Assembly: GCF_013620825.1 (NCBI RefSeq)
Contig: NZ_NJIC01000003.1
Coordinates: 1-35,422, forward strand
Direction of reading: 5' to 3'
From: Rhodanobacter sp. PCA2
GTDB lineage: Bacteria; Pseudomonadota; Gammaproteobacteria; Xanthomonadales; Rhodanobacteraceae
Length of the DNA stretch: 35,422 nucleotides
This document shows, piece by piece, positions 1 to 8,768 of this stretch. Each line of letters opens with the position of its first letter. Within the stretch, counting starts at the first letter, position 1. The position numbers and the translations under genes are program-made. The notes beneath the pieces are model-generated. The model was not told the DNA's origin, ran no database searches, and was given only the letters and a program-made list of their open reading frames with translations.

Positions 1-2054
1 GTGAGGTGCACGGTGAACTGCGGACCGCCGCCGCCCCCGCCGCCCCCGCCGCCGCCCATGAACTGCACCGGCGTCAGCGACACGTTCAGGTCGGCCACGG
101 TCTTGAACTGCGCGGACAGCCGGTCGACGACCTGCTGCGCGGTTTCGTGGCGGTCGTCCTTGCCGCGGCCGCGCGGCTTGAGGTCGATGAACAGGGTGGA
201 GCGGTTGCCCACGGCGCCGCTGTTGTTGTTGCCGCCCAGGATGGTGGTGACGTCGAGCACCGTGGGATCGGCGCGCACCGCCTCGGTGATCGCCTTGGTG
301 CGCACCGCCATCTGGGTGGGCGAGATGTTGGCGTCGGCCCGGACCTGGGCCTGCAGCAGGCCGATGTCTTCCTTGGGCATCAGGCCGCCGCCGGCGGTCA
401 TGCCCACCAGCACGGCCAGCGCGATGGTCAGCACCAGCAGGATGGGCGGCTGCCAGCGCATCAGGCGGCGATGCTTCATCGCCCAGTCCAGCCAGCGCTC
501 GTACAGGCGCAGGAAGCCCTGGTCGAAGCGCTCGGCCCAGCGCTCCAGCCGGCCCGGCGGCGGGCGCTCCGCCGCGCTGCGCTCGTGCGCCAGCCAGCGC
601 CCGCACAAGGCGGGCGTGAGCGTGAGCGAGACCAGCGCCGAGATCACGATGGTGGCGATCAGCGTGACCGAGAACTCGCGCATCAGCATGGTGAACATGT
701 TGTTGCCGAACACCATCGGCCCGAACACCGCGATCAGCGACAGCGTGATCGAGACCACCGTGAAGCCGATCTCGCGCACGCCGGTGAGCGACGCCTCCAG
801 CGCCGGCATGCCGTCCTCCATGTGGCGCACGATGTTCTCGATCACCACGATCGCGTCGTCCACCACGAAGCCCACGCACAGCACCAGCGCCACCAGCGAC
901 AGCGTGTTCAGCGTGAAACCCATCGCCCACATCAGCACGAACGCGCCGGCCAGCGACAGCGGCACGCTGAACATCGCGATCACCGTGGGCCGGGTCCGGC
1001 GCAGGAACACCAGCATCACCAGCGCCACCATCACCACGCTCATCAGCAGCGCCACGTTCACTTCGTGCAGCGCGGACTTGGTGGTGGCGGTGAGGTCGAA
1101 GATCGGGCGGATCTCCACGTCCGCCGGCAGCAGCTTGTGCAGCTCCGGCAGCCGGGCCAGGATCGCCTCCACCGTGGCCACCGAATTCGCCTCCGGCCGC
1201 TTGCTGATCTGCAGCAGCACCGCGCGCTGGTCGTTGAACCAGGCCGCGGCGTAGCGGTCCTGCTGGCCGCCGGTGACGGTGGCCACGTCGGCCAGCCGCA
1301 CCGGCACGCCCTTGCGGCTGGCGACCACCAGTTTGGCGAAATCGGCCACGCTGTGCAGGGAATCGTTCGCGCTCACGGTGAGCTGGAGGTCGCCGCTGCT
1401 GAGCGTGCCCTGCGGCGCGGTGACGTTGGCCGCGCGCAGCGCGTTCGCCACGTCGTTCGCGGTGATGCCCACGTGCGCCATCGCGGCGCTGTTCAGCGCC
1501 ACCCGCACCGCGTGCGGCGAGCCGCCCACCTGCACTTGGGCCACGCCGGGCACCTGCGCCACCGCGGGCTGCAGCAGCGTGTCGCTGAGGTCGTAGAGCT
1601 TGTCCGGCGACAGGCTGCTGGAGGTGACCGCCACCAGCAGGATGGGGATCTGCGAGGTGTCGAACTTGAAGTACTGCGGCGGCGGCAGCCCGGAGGGCAG
1701 GTCCGGCATCGCCGCGTTGATCGCCTGCTGCACGTCGCGCGCGGCCTGGTCCGCGTTGCGGCTCATGTCGAACAGGATCTGGATCTGCGCGCCGCCCTCG
1801 CTGGCGTTGGAGAACATCTGCTTCACGCCCGGGATGCGCCCCAGGTGCCGCTCCAGCGGCGCCATCACGGTGTTCGCCATGGTCTGCGCGTTGGCGCCGG
1901 GCGCCGAGGCGAACACCACCACGCCGGGGAACTCGATCGACGGCAGCGCCGCCACGCCCAGCAGCAGGTACGCCCAGAGACCGGCGATGGCCAGGCCGAT
2001 CGCCAGCAGCGAGGTGCCGACGGGTCGTCGGATCATGGGGCCGAAGATGTTCAC
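1..2054 (-). CDS. RND efflux transporter permease (MdtB/MdtC-like), C-terminus beyond window
   Basis: Inner-membrane proton-driven RND permease; 684 residues are visible and roughly a third of the protein (full family length is about 1030-1060) lies beyond the left edge. The start is GTG at 2054, preceded by AGGAGG at 2064-2059 with four bases between. The first residues read MNIFGPMIRRPVGTSLLAIG, typical of the MdtB/MdtC/MuxB branch, followed by TM1. The paired aspartates of TM4 that carry protons in RND pumps are D399-D400 (VDDAIVVIENI). An 11-glycine run lies at about residues 667-677, in the loop that in AcrB/MdtB leads into the next porter strand. The upstream gene (start 5384) is a close paralogue. 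MdtB and MdtC form heterotrimers, so the two products may assemble together (inference). No membrane-fusion or outer-membrane partner is in view; one may lie to the left. Confidence 0.93.
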   Translation of the reverse strand, partial: MNIFGPMIRRPVGTSLLAIGLAIAGLWAYLLLGVAALPSIEFPGVVVFASAPGANAQTMANTVMAPLERHLGRIPGVKQMFSNASEGGAQIQILFDMSRNADQAARDVQQAINAAMPDLPSGLPPPQYFKFDTSQIPILLVAVTSSSLSPDKLYDLSDTLLQPAVAQVPGVAQVQVGGSPHAVRVALNSAAMAHVGITANDVANALRAANVTAPQGTLSSGDLQLTVSANDSLHSVADFAKLVVASRKGVPVRLADVATVTGGQQDRYAAAWFNDQRAVLLQISKRPEANSVATVEAILARLPELHKLLPADVEIRPIFDLTATTKSALHEVNVALLMSVVMVALVMLVFLRRTRPTVIAMFSVPLSLAGAFVLMWAMGFTLNTLSLVALVLCVGFVVDDAIVVIENIVRHMEDGMPALEASLTGVREIGFTVVSITLSLIAVFGPMVFGNNMFTMLMREFSVTLIATIVISALVSLTLTPALCGRWLAHERSAAERPPPGRLERWAERFDQGFLRLYERWLDWAMKHRRLMRWQPPILLVLTIALAVLVGMTAGGGLMPKEDIGLLQAQVRADANISPTQMAVRTKAITEAVRADPTVLDVTTILGGNNNSGAVGNRSTLFIDLKPRGRGKDDRHETAQQVVDRLSAQFKTVADLNVSLTPVQFMGGGGGGGGGGGPQFTVHL

Positions 2055-2213
2055 GTGTCCTCCTTGGCGCGCAAGCATGGCAGGAGAACACCGCCGACCG
2101 ACAGGGGCATGCCAGGGTTCCCGATCATTGCGCCCTTTATGCCCTATGCGGCGGCGCGGCGTATGTGCCTGAAGGGGGGCCCTGCCGAAAGGCAGGGAAT
2201 GCGGCCGCCGCGC
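2055..2213 (-). promoter_or_regulatory. Duplicated leader of the RND gene, with perfect hairpin at 2180-2197
   Basis: This gap between the tandem RND genes is clearly similar to the sequence in front of the upstream copy (5385-5526): the same GGAGGACAC ribosome site, the same gggttcccg and ctttatgcc blocks, and the same run of six G before a hairpin. The hairpin CCCTGCC-GAAA-GGCAGGG (2180-2197) has a perfect 7-bp stem. No T-run follows on either strand, so it is not a classical terminator. The similarity shows that the duplication carried its 5' region along. Whether the leader is a promoter, an attenuator or only a relic is unknown. Confidence 0.6.
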
Positions 2214-5200
2214 TCACTCCGGCAGCGCCGGCACCTGCTGCGCCAGCAGGCGCTGGCGGCGGATCTCCTCGCGCAATGCCTTGCGCTTCGCCTTGCGCCC
2301 GCGGCGGTCGTGCTGCCACAGGTAGATCGCCGGCGTGCTCAGCAGCGTCAGCAGCTGCGAGACGAACAGGCCGCCCAGGATCGCGATGCCCAGCGGCTGG
2401 CGCATCTCGGAGCCGGCGCCGAAGCCCACCGCCAGCGGCAGCGCCGCGCCCATCGCCACCAGCGTGGTCATGGTGATCGGGCGGAAGCGCACCAGCGCCG
2501 CCTCGCGGATCGCCGCCGGCGCATCCATGCCGTGCTCGCGCTCGGCGACCAGGGCGAAGTCCACCATCAGGATCGCGTTCTTCTTCACGATGCCGATCAG
2601 CATCAGCACTGCGATCACCGACATCATGGTGAGCTGGGTGTGGGTGAGCAGCATGGCCAGGAACGCGCCCGCGCCCGCCGCCGGCAGCGTGGACAGGATG
2701 GTCAACGGGTGGATCAGGCTCTCGTACAGGATGCCCAGCACCACGTACATCGCGCCTATCACCGCGAGCAACAGCAGCAGCGAGTTGGTCAGCGCCTCCA
2801 TCATGTTCTGGTTCTGGCCGGTGTATTTCTTCTGCACGCCGGCCGGCAGGTGCGCGGCGAACATCGCCTGGTCCACCAGCTTCACCCCTTCCGCCTGGGT
2901 CACGCCGTCGGCCAGGTTGTAGCTGATCGAGCCCGACTCGATCTGGTCGTAGTGGCGCACGCTCACCGGCGCGATGTTCGGCCGGATGTGCGCCACCGCG
3001 GACAGCGGGATCATGGCGCCCTTGCCGTTGCGCACGTAGGTGTTGAGCAGCGCCTCCGGGCTCAGCGTGTCGGCCTTGTCCGAGGTCAGCACCACGCGGT
3101 ACTGGTTGATGTCGGAATAGATCGTGGAGATCTGGTTCTGGCCGAAGCCGTCGTACAGCGCCGAATCGATCGCCGCCATGCTGACGTGCAGGCGCGCCGC
3201 CGCTTCGCGGTCCACCGCCAGCAACTGCTGCTTGCCGATGCCGTCGAAGCTGGAGGTGACGTTGCGGAACTGCTTCATGCCGCGCATCACGCGCTCCAGG
3301 TTCAGCGTGGGCTGCTGCAGCGGCGCGCCGTCCAGACTGCTGAGCTGGAACGAATACTGCCCCGCGCCGCCGCCTCCGCCGCCATCGCCGCTGATGAACT
3401 GCGACGCGCTGAGCGACACGTCGAGGTCGGCCACGTCCTTGAACTTCTTGCCCAGCCGCTCCACCACCTTGTCCACGGAATCGCGCCGTTCGCCCGGCTG
3501 GTCGCCCAGCGGCTTGAGGTCGATGAACAGGCTGGCCTGGTTCGCCGTGGCGCCGCTGTCGCCGCCCGACCACGCGGTGACGTCGAGCACCGCCGGGTCG
3601 GCCTGGATCTGCGCCGCCACGTCCCGGGTGCGCTTCATCATCCGCGCCGGCGAGGTGTTCGGGGCGGCGGTGATCTCGGCGTCGATCAGGCCGGTGTCCT
3701 CCCGCGGCATCAGGCCGCCGCCGGCGGTCTTCACCACCAGCATCGCCAGGCCGATCGTCAGCCCCAGCAGGATGAGCGGTTGCCAGCGCATCAGCCGGCG
3801 ATGGCGCATCGCCCAGTCCAGGCCGCGCTCGTAGACGCGCAGGAAGCCGCGGTCGAAACGCTCGGCCCAGCGTTCCAGCCGGCCCGGCTGGCGCGCGGCC
3901 TGCATGTCGTCGCCGGCCAGCCAGCTGCCGCACAGCGCCGGCGTGAGCGTGAGCGAGACCAGCGCGGAGATCACGATGGTGGCGATCAGGGTCACCGAGA
4001 ACTCGCGCAGCATCACGATGAACATGTTGTTGCCGAATACCATCGGCCCGAACACCGCGATCAGCGACAGCGTGATCGAGACCACCGTGAAGCCGATCTC
4101 GCGCACGCCGGTGAGCGACGCCTCCAGCGCCGGCATGCCCTTCTCCATGTGCCGCACGATGTTCTCGATCACCACGATCGCATCGTCCACCACGAAGCCC
4201 ACGCACAGCACCAGCGCCACCAGCGAGAAGATGTTCAGCGTGAAGCCGAGCAGCCACATCGTGATGAACGCGCCGGCCAGCGACAGCGGCACGCTGAACA
4301 TCGCGATGATCGTGGGCCGCCGGCGGCGCAGGAACACCAGCATCACCACCGCCACCATCACGATGCTCATCAGCAGCGCCACCTCCACCTCGTGCAGCGC
4401 CGACAGCGTGGTGGGCGTGAGGTCGAAGATCGGGGTGATCTTCACGTCGGCCGGCAGCAGGTTGCGCAGCTCGGGCAGCCGCGCCCGGATCGCCTGCACC
4501 GTGGCCACCGCATTCGCCTCCGGCCGCTTGGTGATGCGCAGCACCACCGCGCGATGCTCGTTGAACCAGGCCGCGGCGTACTTGTCCTGCTGCCCATCGG
4601 TGACCGCCGCGACGTCGGACAGGCGCACCGGCACGCCCTTGCGGCTGGCGATCACCAGCCGGGCGAAATCATGGGCGCTGTGCAGCGAATCGTTCGCGGT
4701 CACCGTCATCTGGGTGGCGCCGCTGCCCAGCGAACCCTGCGGCGAGGTGACGTTCGCCGCGCGCAGCGCGTTCGCCACGTCGTTCGCGGTGATGCCGGCA
4801 TGCGCCAGCGCCGCGGTGTTCAGCGCCACCCGCACCGCATGCGGCGCGCCGCCGCCCACATCCACCAGGCCCACCCCGGGTATCTGCGCCACCGCTGGCT
4901 TCAGCAGCGTGTCGGTGAGGTCGTAGAGCTTGTCCGGCGGCAGGCTGGTCGAGGTCAGCGACACCAGCAGGATCGGGATCTGCGAACTGTCCGCCTTGAA
5001 ATACGCCGGCGGGCTGGGCAGCTGCGGCAGGTCCGGCAGCGCCGCGTTGATCGCCGCCTGCACGTCGCGCGCCATCTTGTCCGGACTGCGGCCGAAGTTC
5101 AGCTGCAGCGAGATCTGCCCGTTCCCCTCGATGGAATTGGAGAACATGTGCGCCACCCCGGGAAGACGCCCCAGGTGCCGTTCCAGCGGAGCCACCACGG

Positions 5201-5384
5201 TGTTCGCCATGGTCTGCGCGCTCGCCCCCGGCAACTGCACGTACACCGCCATGAACGGGAATTCCATCGACGGGAACGCCGCCACGCCCAGCAGCAGGTA
5301 CGCCCAGAATCCGGCAATCGCCAGCCCCATCGCCAGCAGCGAAGTGCCGACAGGGCGGCGGATCATGGGGGCGAAGATGTTCAG
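2214..5384 (-). CDS. RND efflux transporter permease (MdtC/MdtB-like), apparent CTG start
   Basis: Full-length RND permease of about 1056 residues. It opens NIFAPMIRRPVGTSLLAMG, holds the TM4 aspartates at about D400-D401 (VDDAIVVIENI), has two porter-domain halves and twelve predicted membrane segments, and ends in a basic tail (HDRRGRKAKRKALREE). A glycine-rich stretch (GDGGGGGGAG) lies near residue 668, matching the 11-glycine run of its neighbour. Start choice: aligned to the paralogue's GTG, this gene has CTG at 5384, with GGAGG at 5393-5389 at the same spacing. The ATG at 5408 overlaps that ribosome site, and the ATG at 5366 is 22 bases past it and would remove five conserved residues. 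I chose CTG; 5366 or 5408 are the fallbacks. It is first of the pair, 159 bp before the second permease. Substrate is not predictable from the sequence. Confidence 0.9.
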   Translation of the reverse strand: MNIFAPMIRRPVGTSLLAMGLAIAGFWAYLLLGVAAFPSMEFPFMAVYVQLPGASAQTMANTVVAPLERHLGRLPGVAHMFSNSIEGNGQISLQLNFGRSPDKMARDVQAAINAALPDLPQLPSPPAYFKADSSQIPILLVSLTSTSLPPDKLYDLTDTLLKPAVAQIPGVGLVDVGGGAPHAVRVALNTAALAHAGITANDVANALRAANVTSPQGSLGSGATQMTVTANDSLHSAHDFARLVIASRKGVPVRLSDVAAVTDGQQDKYAAAWFNEHRAVVLRITKRPEANAVATVQAIRARLPELRNLLPADVKITPIFDLTPTTLSALHEVEVALLMSIVMVAVVMLVFLRRRRPTIIAMFSVPLSLAGAFITMWLLGFTLNIFSLVALVLCVGFVVDDAIVVIENIVRHMEKGMPALEASLTGVREIGFTVVSITLSLIAVFGPMVFGNNMFIVMLREFSVTLIATIVISALVSLTLTPALCGSWLAGDDMQAARQPGRLERWAERFDRGFLRVYERGLDWAMRHRRLMRWQPLILLGLTIGLAMLVVKTAGGGLMPREDTGLIDAEITAAPNTSPARMMKRTRDVAAQIQADPAVLDVTAWSGGDSGATANQASLFIDLKPLGDQPGERRDSVDKVVERLGKKFKDVADLDVSLSASQFISGDGGGGGGAGQYSFQLSSLDGAPLQQPTLNLERVMRGMKQFRNVTSSFDGIGKQQLLAVDREAAARLHVSMAAIDSALYDGFGQNQISTIYSDINQYRVVLTSDKADTLSPEALLNTYVRNGKGAMIPLSAVAHIRPNIAPVSVRHYDQIESGSISYNLADGVTQAEGVKLVDQAMFAAHLPAGVQKKYTGQNQNMMEALTNSLLLLLAVIGAMYVVLGILYESLIHPLTILSTLPAAGAGAFLAMLLTHTQLTMMSVIAVLMLIGIVKKNAILMVDFALVAEREHGMDAPAAIREAALVRFRPITMTTLVAMGAALPLAVGFGAGSEMRQPLGIAILGGLFVSQLLTLLSTPAIYLWQHDRRGRKAKRKALREEIRRQRLLAQQVPALPE

Positions 5385-5526
5385 GTGTCCTCCGTGGCGC
5401 GCAGGCATGGCACGCGAACACATGCGACCTGCAGGCGCATGCACGGGTTCCCGGTCATGCCCTCTTTATGCCCCACGCGGGGGCGGCGCGGATGTGCCTT
5501 TAGGGGGGCCCTGCCGAAAGACAGGG
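5385..5526 (-). promoter_or_regulatory. Leader of the first RND gene, second copy of the duplicated 5' region
   Basis: It matches 2055-2197 block for block. The hairpin here (5509-5526) is partly decayed: CCCTG/CAGGG arms remain, with a C-A mismatch inside. Six G residues precede it on the plus strand, as in the other copy. No clear -35/-10 pair was identified. Any promoter for the RND genes is expected in or just upstream of this stretch, since beyond it there are only repeats. Confidence 0.5.
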
Positions 5527-5608
5527 TTTGTTTCCCTCGCTTGTGGTTTTGTTGTTTGCGCGAGCGAGAGTGGATTCGGGTGATGAGTTGTCGTGTTTCC
5601 ACGAAGTT

Positions 5609-5705
5609 CCAGAGCGGTTTCGTGCGTCCTTCGGACGCCCGAGTTCCTTTCTCTTTGCGTGCCCAAAGAGAAAGGAACCAAAGAGAAATGGCACCCCGAT
5701 GGCGC
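5609..5705 (+). repeat. Intergenic repeat copy A with perfect 15-bp hairpin
   Basis: The core is a 15-bp perfect inverted repeat, arms 5643-5657 and 5664-5678, around a 6-base loop. It is flanked on one side by ccagagcggtttcgtgcg and on the other by gcaccccg. The same arrangement recurs in reverse orientation at 6316-6414, with diverged stem bases but conserved pairing. Small plus and minus ORFs across it are products of the repeat and not genes. Elements of this form (AAAGAGAAAGG...accaaagagaaa) are, as far as I know, frequent between genes in Xanthomonadales. Confidence 0.75.
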
Positions 5706-5712
5706 GCCCTCC

Positions 5713-5806
5713 AGGCATCCTGCCTTCCGGGTGCGCGGGCGGGTTACGGGGTTTTTCGACAGCACATCCTGTGCTGGCGAAAAACTGGCCGGCATCCCTG
5801 CCGGCC
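5713..5806. repeat. Run of hairpins with constant ATCC(C)T apex
   Basis: Three perfect or near-perfect hairpins follow each other. AGGCA-TCC-TGCCT is at 5713-5725. A 16-bp stem with one mismatch is at 5751-5785, its apex CAGCACA-TCC-TGTGCTG. GGCCGGCA-TCCC-TGCCGGCC is at 5787-5806. The apex A-TCC(C)-T is constant while the stem bases differ. A similar GGCCA-TCCC-TGGCC lies at 6441-6454 just past the btuB stop. No coding signal was seen. Confidence 0.55.
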
Positions 5807-5922
5807 ATCCTGCGGACTTTCCTTCACCCACCCGCCGCGCCATAGGGGCCCCGGTAAAGCAGCGCGCTCCCGGCGCGCAGAAGCAACGGCAGAGCCAAGG
5901 ATGGTCTGATTAATCGACTACC

Positions 5923-6014
5923 TGCTCGTCATTCCTGCGAAAGCAGGAATCCAGTGCCGTTGTGTTTCGTGACTTACAGGCACTGGATCCCTGCTTTCGC
6001 AGGGATGACGAGCA
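5923..6014. repeat. REP-like inverted pair (BIME-type), 36-bp arms
   Basis: Left arm 5923-5958 and right arm 5979-6014 are inverted copies differing at only a few bases. Each contains the smaller palindrome TCCTGCGAAAGCAGGA or its counterpart CCCTGCTTTCGCAGGG. The central 20 bases are unrelated. The motif (gtcatt-CC-TGCGAAAGCA-GG-aatccag) is the common xanthomonad-type REP unit, and two facing units form a BIME. It could fold into a long hairpin or cruciform. Confidence 0.8.
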
Positions 6015-6051
6015 AAATCAAAAGCGAAGCGCGGCGATCTCGCGACGCTTC

Positions 6052-6131
<80 letters not shown>

Positions 6132-6291
6132 CGTTGCTTCTGGCGCGCACGATGCGCGCCTGCTTTTCCGGGGCCCCTCGGCGGCGGTGAGTCGTGGACG
6201 ATCAGGCCGCGCAGCGGGCGAGGCCACGACGGCCTCGCCTTTTCGCGCGGGCAGGAGGCCCGCTCGAAAAGCCCGGCCGCGACTCACGCAC

Positions 6292-6414
6292 TTGCCGGGC
6301 ATGGATGCCCGGCAAGCGCCGCCGCGGGGTGTCGTTTTCTCTTGGCTACTTCTCTTTTGGACAAGCAAAAGAGAAGTAGCTCGCGCGCCCAACGGGCGCA
6401 CGAAACCGCTCTGG
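6292..6414 (-). repeat. Intergenic repeat copy B (inverted relative to copy A) plus adjoining hairpin
   Basis: 6316-6414 is the reverse-orientation counterpart of 5609-5705. It holds a 14-bp perfect hairpin with arms 6346-6359 and 6366-6379, flanked by cggggtgtcg and by cgaaaccgctctgg. Directly beside it, 6292-6315 forms TTGCCGGGCA-TGGA-TGCCCGGCAA, a perfect 10-bp stem. The A and B hairpin stems differ in sequence but both stay fully paired, so structure is what has been kept. Confidence 0.7.
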
Positions 6415-6463
6415 ATGCCAGCATCCGACGCAACACCGCAGGCCATCCCTGGCCCGCCGAAAC

Positions 6464-8365
6464 TCAACGCGCCGTCGGCCTATACCGCAAGGTCAACATC
6501 CAAGTCCGCCCCGGCTGGTTGTAGTACCAGACCGTTTCATAGTGGTGACCGAAGGCGTTGGCGAGCTTTCCTTCCACCTGCCAGTCCGGCGCGAACTGCC
6601 AGTTCGCGCGCAGCGCCAGCGTGCCGTAGCCGCCCAGGCGGTGCGTGTTGGCGACGTCGTCGTAGCTGTGGCCCGCGAGGTACCAGGTGCTGCCCACGCC
6701 GAACGCGCCGAAGCGGCGGTCGATGTCCAGGCGCGCGGTGCGCTCGGGGCGGCGCGGCAGCAGCTTGCCGTTGTCGGCGCCGCCGTCGTCGTTCTTCGGC
6801 TGCTGCAGGGTGAGGTAGCCCTGCACCTGCCAGCCGGCCAGCGTGGCGCCGAGCTGGCCTTCCACGCCGCGGATGCGGGCGCGGCTGATGTTGAACGGCA
6901 CGTAGTTCTGCGCCGGGTCGAGCACGATCATCCGGTTGATGCGCGTCTCGTACGCGTTCACCGCCCAGTGCCAGCCGGCCAGCTGCTGCTGCAGGCCCAG
7001 CTCGGTGCTGTGCGAGGTTTCCGGCTTCAGCTCGGGATTGGCCGAGGGCGTGCCGAAGAACGGCGGGTAGTACAGGTCGTTGAAGGTGGGCGCGTGGAAC
7101 GCGCTGCCGTAGCTGGCGGACAGGCGCAGGCCGTGGTCGAACGCGTAGCCCCAGGCCAGCGCGCCGGTGCTGTGGTTGCCGAACTGGCTGTCGTGGTCGC
7201 GACGCACCGAGGCCTGCAGCTCGTTGCGGCCGAACGTGCCCTGGTATTGCGCGAACACGCCGGTGTCGCTGCGGCGGCTTTCGAGGTAGGCGGTGCTGCT
7301 GTCCACGTGGTCCTGCTGCCAGTCCGCGCCCACGGTCAGCAGCTGGTTCGCGGCCAGCGCGACGTCGTTCTGCCACGAGGCCTGGTTGCGGCGCGAGTTG
7401 GCGTAGCCGGTCTGCTGCAGCGGGTAGTACTGGCCGTAGTAGCTGCCCTGGTAGTAGGTGGTGGCAAGGTCCTTGCCCTGGCCCGCGTTCAGCGTCACCT
7501 TCCACGCTTCCAGCGGCGAGAAGCTCAGGCGCGCGCCGGCCACGCGCTGCTCGTTGACCGCGCGGTTGCTGCCGTAGGGGCTGCCCGCGTATTCCACGAA
7601 GCTCTTGCTGCGCAGCCAGTCGCCCGCGAGCTCGGCGCCGTTGTTCCAGCGGTAGCCGGCGTTGAGGGCGCCGTTCCAGTTGCGGAACGCGTCGTTGCGC
7701 GGATCGTCGGCGAAGCAGCCGGCCATCGCCTCGGCCGCGCCCATGCGGCAGGCGGGGAAGCCGCTGGTGTACTGGCCGCCCAGGCTGAGGTTGTACCAGG
7801 CGTGCGCGTCGCCGCCGGAGATGCCCGCGCTGGCGCCGGCCAGGCCGTGGCTGCCCGCGGTCACGCTGAGCGAGGGCGCGAGGCCGCCGTTCGGCTGGCC
7901 GTGGCGGGTGAAGATCTGGATCACGCCGCCGATCGCGTCGGAGCCGTACAGGCTGGAACGCGGGCCGCGCACGATCTCGATGCGCTCGATCTGCTCCACC
8001 GGGATCTGTTCCAGCCGGGCGAAGCCGGCGGTGGCCGAGCCGATGCGGATGCCGTCCACCAGCACCAGGGTGTGGGTGGAATTGGTGCCGCGCAGGAACA
8101 GCGTGCCCAGTTGGCCGAGGCCGCCGCTCTGCGCGAAGTTGATGCCCGGCAGGCCGGTGAGCAGGTCCTGCACCGACAGCGGCTGCAGGCGCTCGATGTC
8201 GGCGCGGGTGATCACGCTGACCGAGGACAGCGCGTCGTCCGCGGTGATCGGCGTGCGCGTGGCAGTGACGATCACCGGGTTCAACGTGCTCGCGTCGTTC
8301 TGGTCGGCGGCGTGGGCGGCGGGTAGGCAGCACAGCAGCGCCGCGGCCAGCAGGGTCTTCTTCAC
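6464..8365 (-). CDS. btuB: TonB-dependent vitamin B12 receptor (BtuB family)
   Basis: Outer-membrane TonB-dependent transporter of 633 residues, expected to import cobalamin. The start is GTG at 8365, after GAGGAACGAGAC; upstream in-frame starts would run into the riboswitch. The signal peptide is about residues 1-19 (KKTLLAAALLCCLPAAHA). A TonB-box-like LNPVIVTATRTP follows near residue 28. The plug domain carries LPGINFAQSGG, LFLRGTNSTHTLVLVDG and EIVRGPRSSLYGSDAIGGV, the BtuB-type plug signature. The rest is a 22-strand barrel ending in WMLTLRYRPTAR; the last residue is Arg and not the usual aromatic. The cobalamin riboswitch directly upstream on the same strand supports the substrate assignment. 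It is separate from its neighbours: the next gene upstream, nagA, ends before the riboswitch. Confidence 0.92.
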   Translation of the reverse strand: MKKTLLAAALLCCLPAAHAADQNDASTLNPVIVTATRTPITADDALSSVSVITRADIERLQPLSVQDLLTGLPGINFAQSGGLGQLGTLFLRGTNSTHTLVLVDGIRIGSATAGFARLEQIPVEQIERIEIVRGPRSSLYGSDAIGGVIQIFTRHGQPNGGLAPSLSVTAGSHGLAGASAGISGGDAHAWYNLSLGGQYTSGFPACRMGAAEAMAGCFADDPRNDAFRNWNGALNAGYRWNNGAELAGDWLRSKSFVEYAGSPYGSNRAVNEQRVAGARLSFSPLEAWKVTLNAGQGKDLATTYYQGSYYGQYYPLQQTGYANSRRNQASWQNDVALAANQLLTVGADWQQDHVDSSTAYLESRRSDTGVFAQYQGTFGRNELQASVRRDHDSQFGNHSTGALAWGYAFDHGLRLSASYGSAFHAPTFNDLYYPPFFGTPSANPELKPETSHSTELGLQQQLAGWHWAVNAYETRINRMIVLDPAQNYVPFNISRARIRGVEGQLGATLAGWQVQGYLTLQQPKNDDGGADNGKLLPRRPERTARLDIDRRFGAFGVGSTWYLAGHSYDDVANTHRLGGYGTLALRANWQFAPDWQVEGKLANAFGHHYETVWYYNQPGRTWMLTLRYRPTAR

Positions 8366-8494
8366 GTCTCGTTCCTCGGCCGCACACCCGCGCGGCACAT
8401 AGCGTTCAACGGGCCGGCAAGCGGGAACGGGGAAGGCGGAAGCAGGCAGGTACGGCAAGGCCGGACGCGTCTGTCCAGCCTCGCCCACCGCGAG

Positions 8495-8702
8495 CCAGCA
8501 GTCATGTCCGGGCCGGTCTCCGGGCTTGCGAGCGACGATTTCTCCATCGTCCTGCGTGGCGCCTTCCCGAGCCTTGGGCTCAGTGGCGTTGGCCGCGCAT
8601 GTGCTCGCCTACCGTTGCGGGGGCAGCGCCGGAATGGTGGCAGGACCACGCACCGGCTTCCCGTTTCATCCCTCGGGCGACGGCCGTCGGGACACCTGAA
8701 CA
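8495..8702 (-). promoter_or_regulatory. Cobalamin (B12) riboswitch upstream of btuB
   Basis: Read on the minus strand, the conserved elements come in order: GAGGGATGAAACGGGAA, CCGGTG, then GCTGCCCCCGCAACGGTA, then GCCACTG..GGGAAGGCGCC, and finally the B12 box AGCCCGGAGACCGGCCC (about 8526-8510). This is the adenosylcobalamin aptamer layout. Its 3' end lies about 130 bases before the btuB start, leaving room for an expression platform that would shut off btuB when cobalamin is bound. The ends given are approximate. Confidence 0.93.
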
Positions 8703-8768
8703 AGGAAAGTTTAACTTTGGATGGCCATACGCGGCAATGTGCCGGCCTGCGGCGCGGCGGCGCAGCGC

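Noticed and set aside
2180-2197. Hairpin between the RND genes as a terminator
   Set aside because: No T-run follows on either strand and the downstream permease would lose its transcript.
6-5909. Very long plus-strand open frame across both RND genes and beyond
   Set aside because: It is antisense to two clear RND permeases, is extremely His/Arg/Gln-rich, and is what a high-GC codon pattern produces on the opposite strand.
5466-5909. Small ORFs on both strands in the RND upstream region
   Set aside because: They are composed of the 97-bp hairpin repeat and the hairpin series, with no conserved protein signal.
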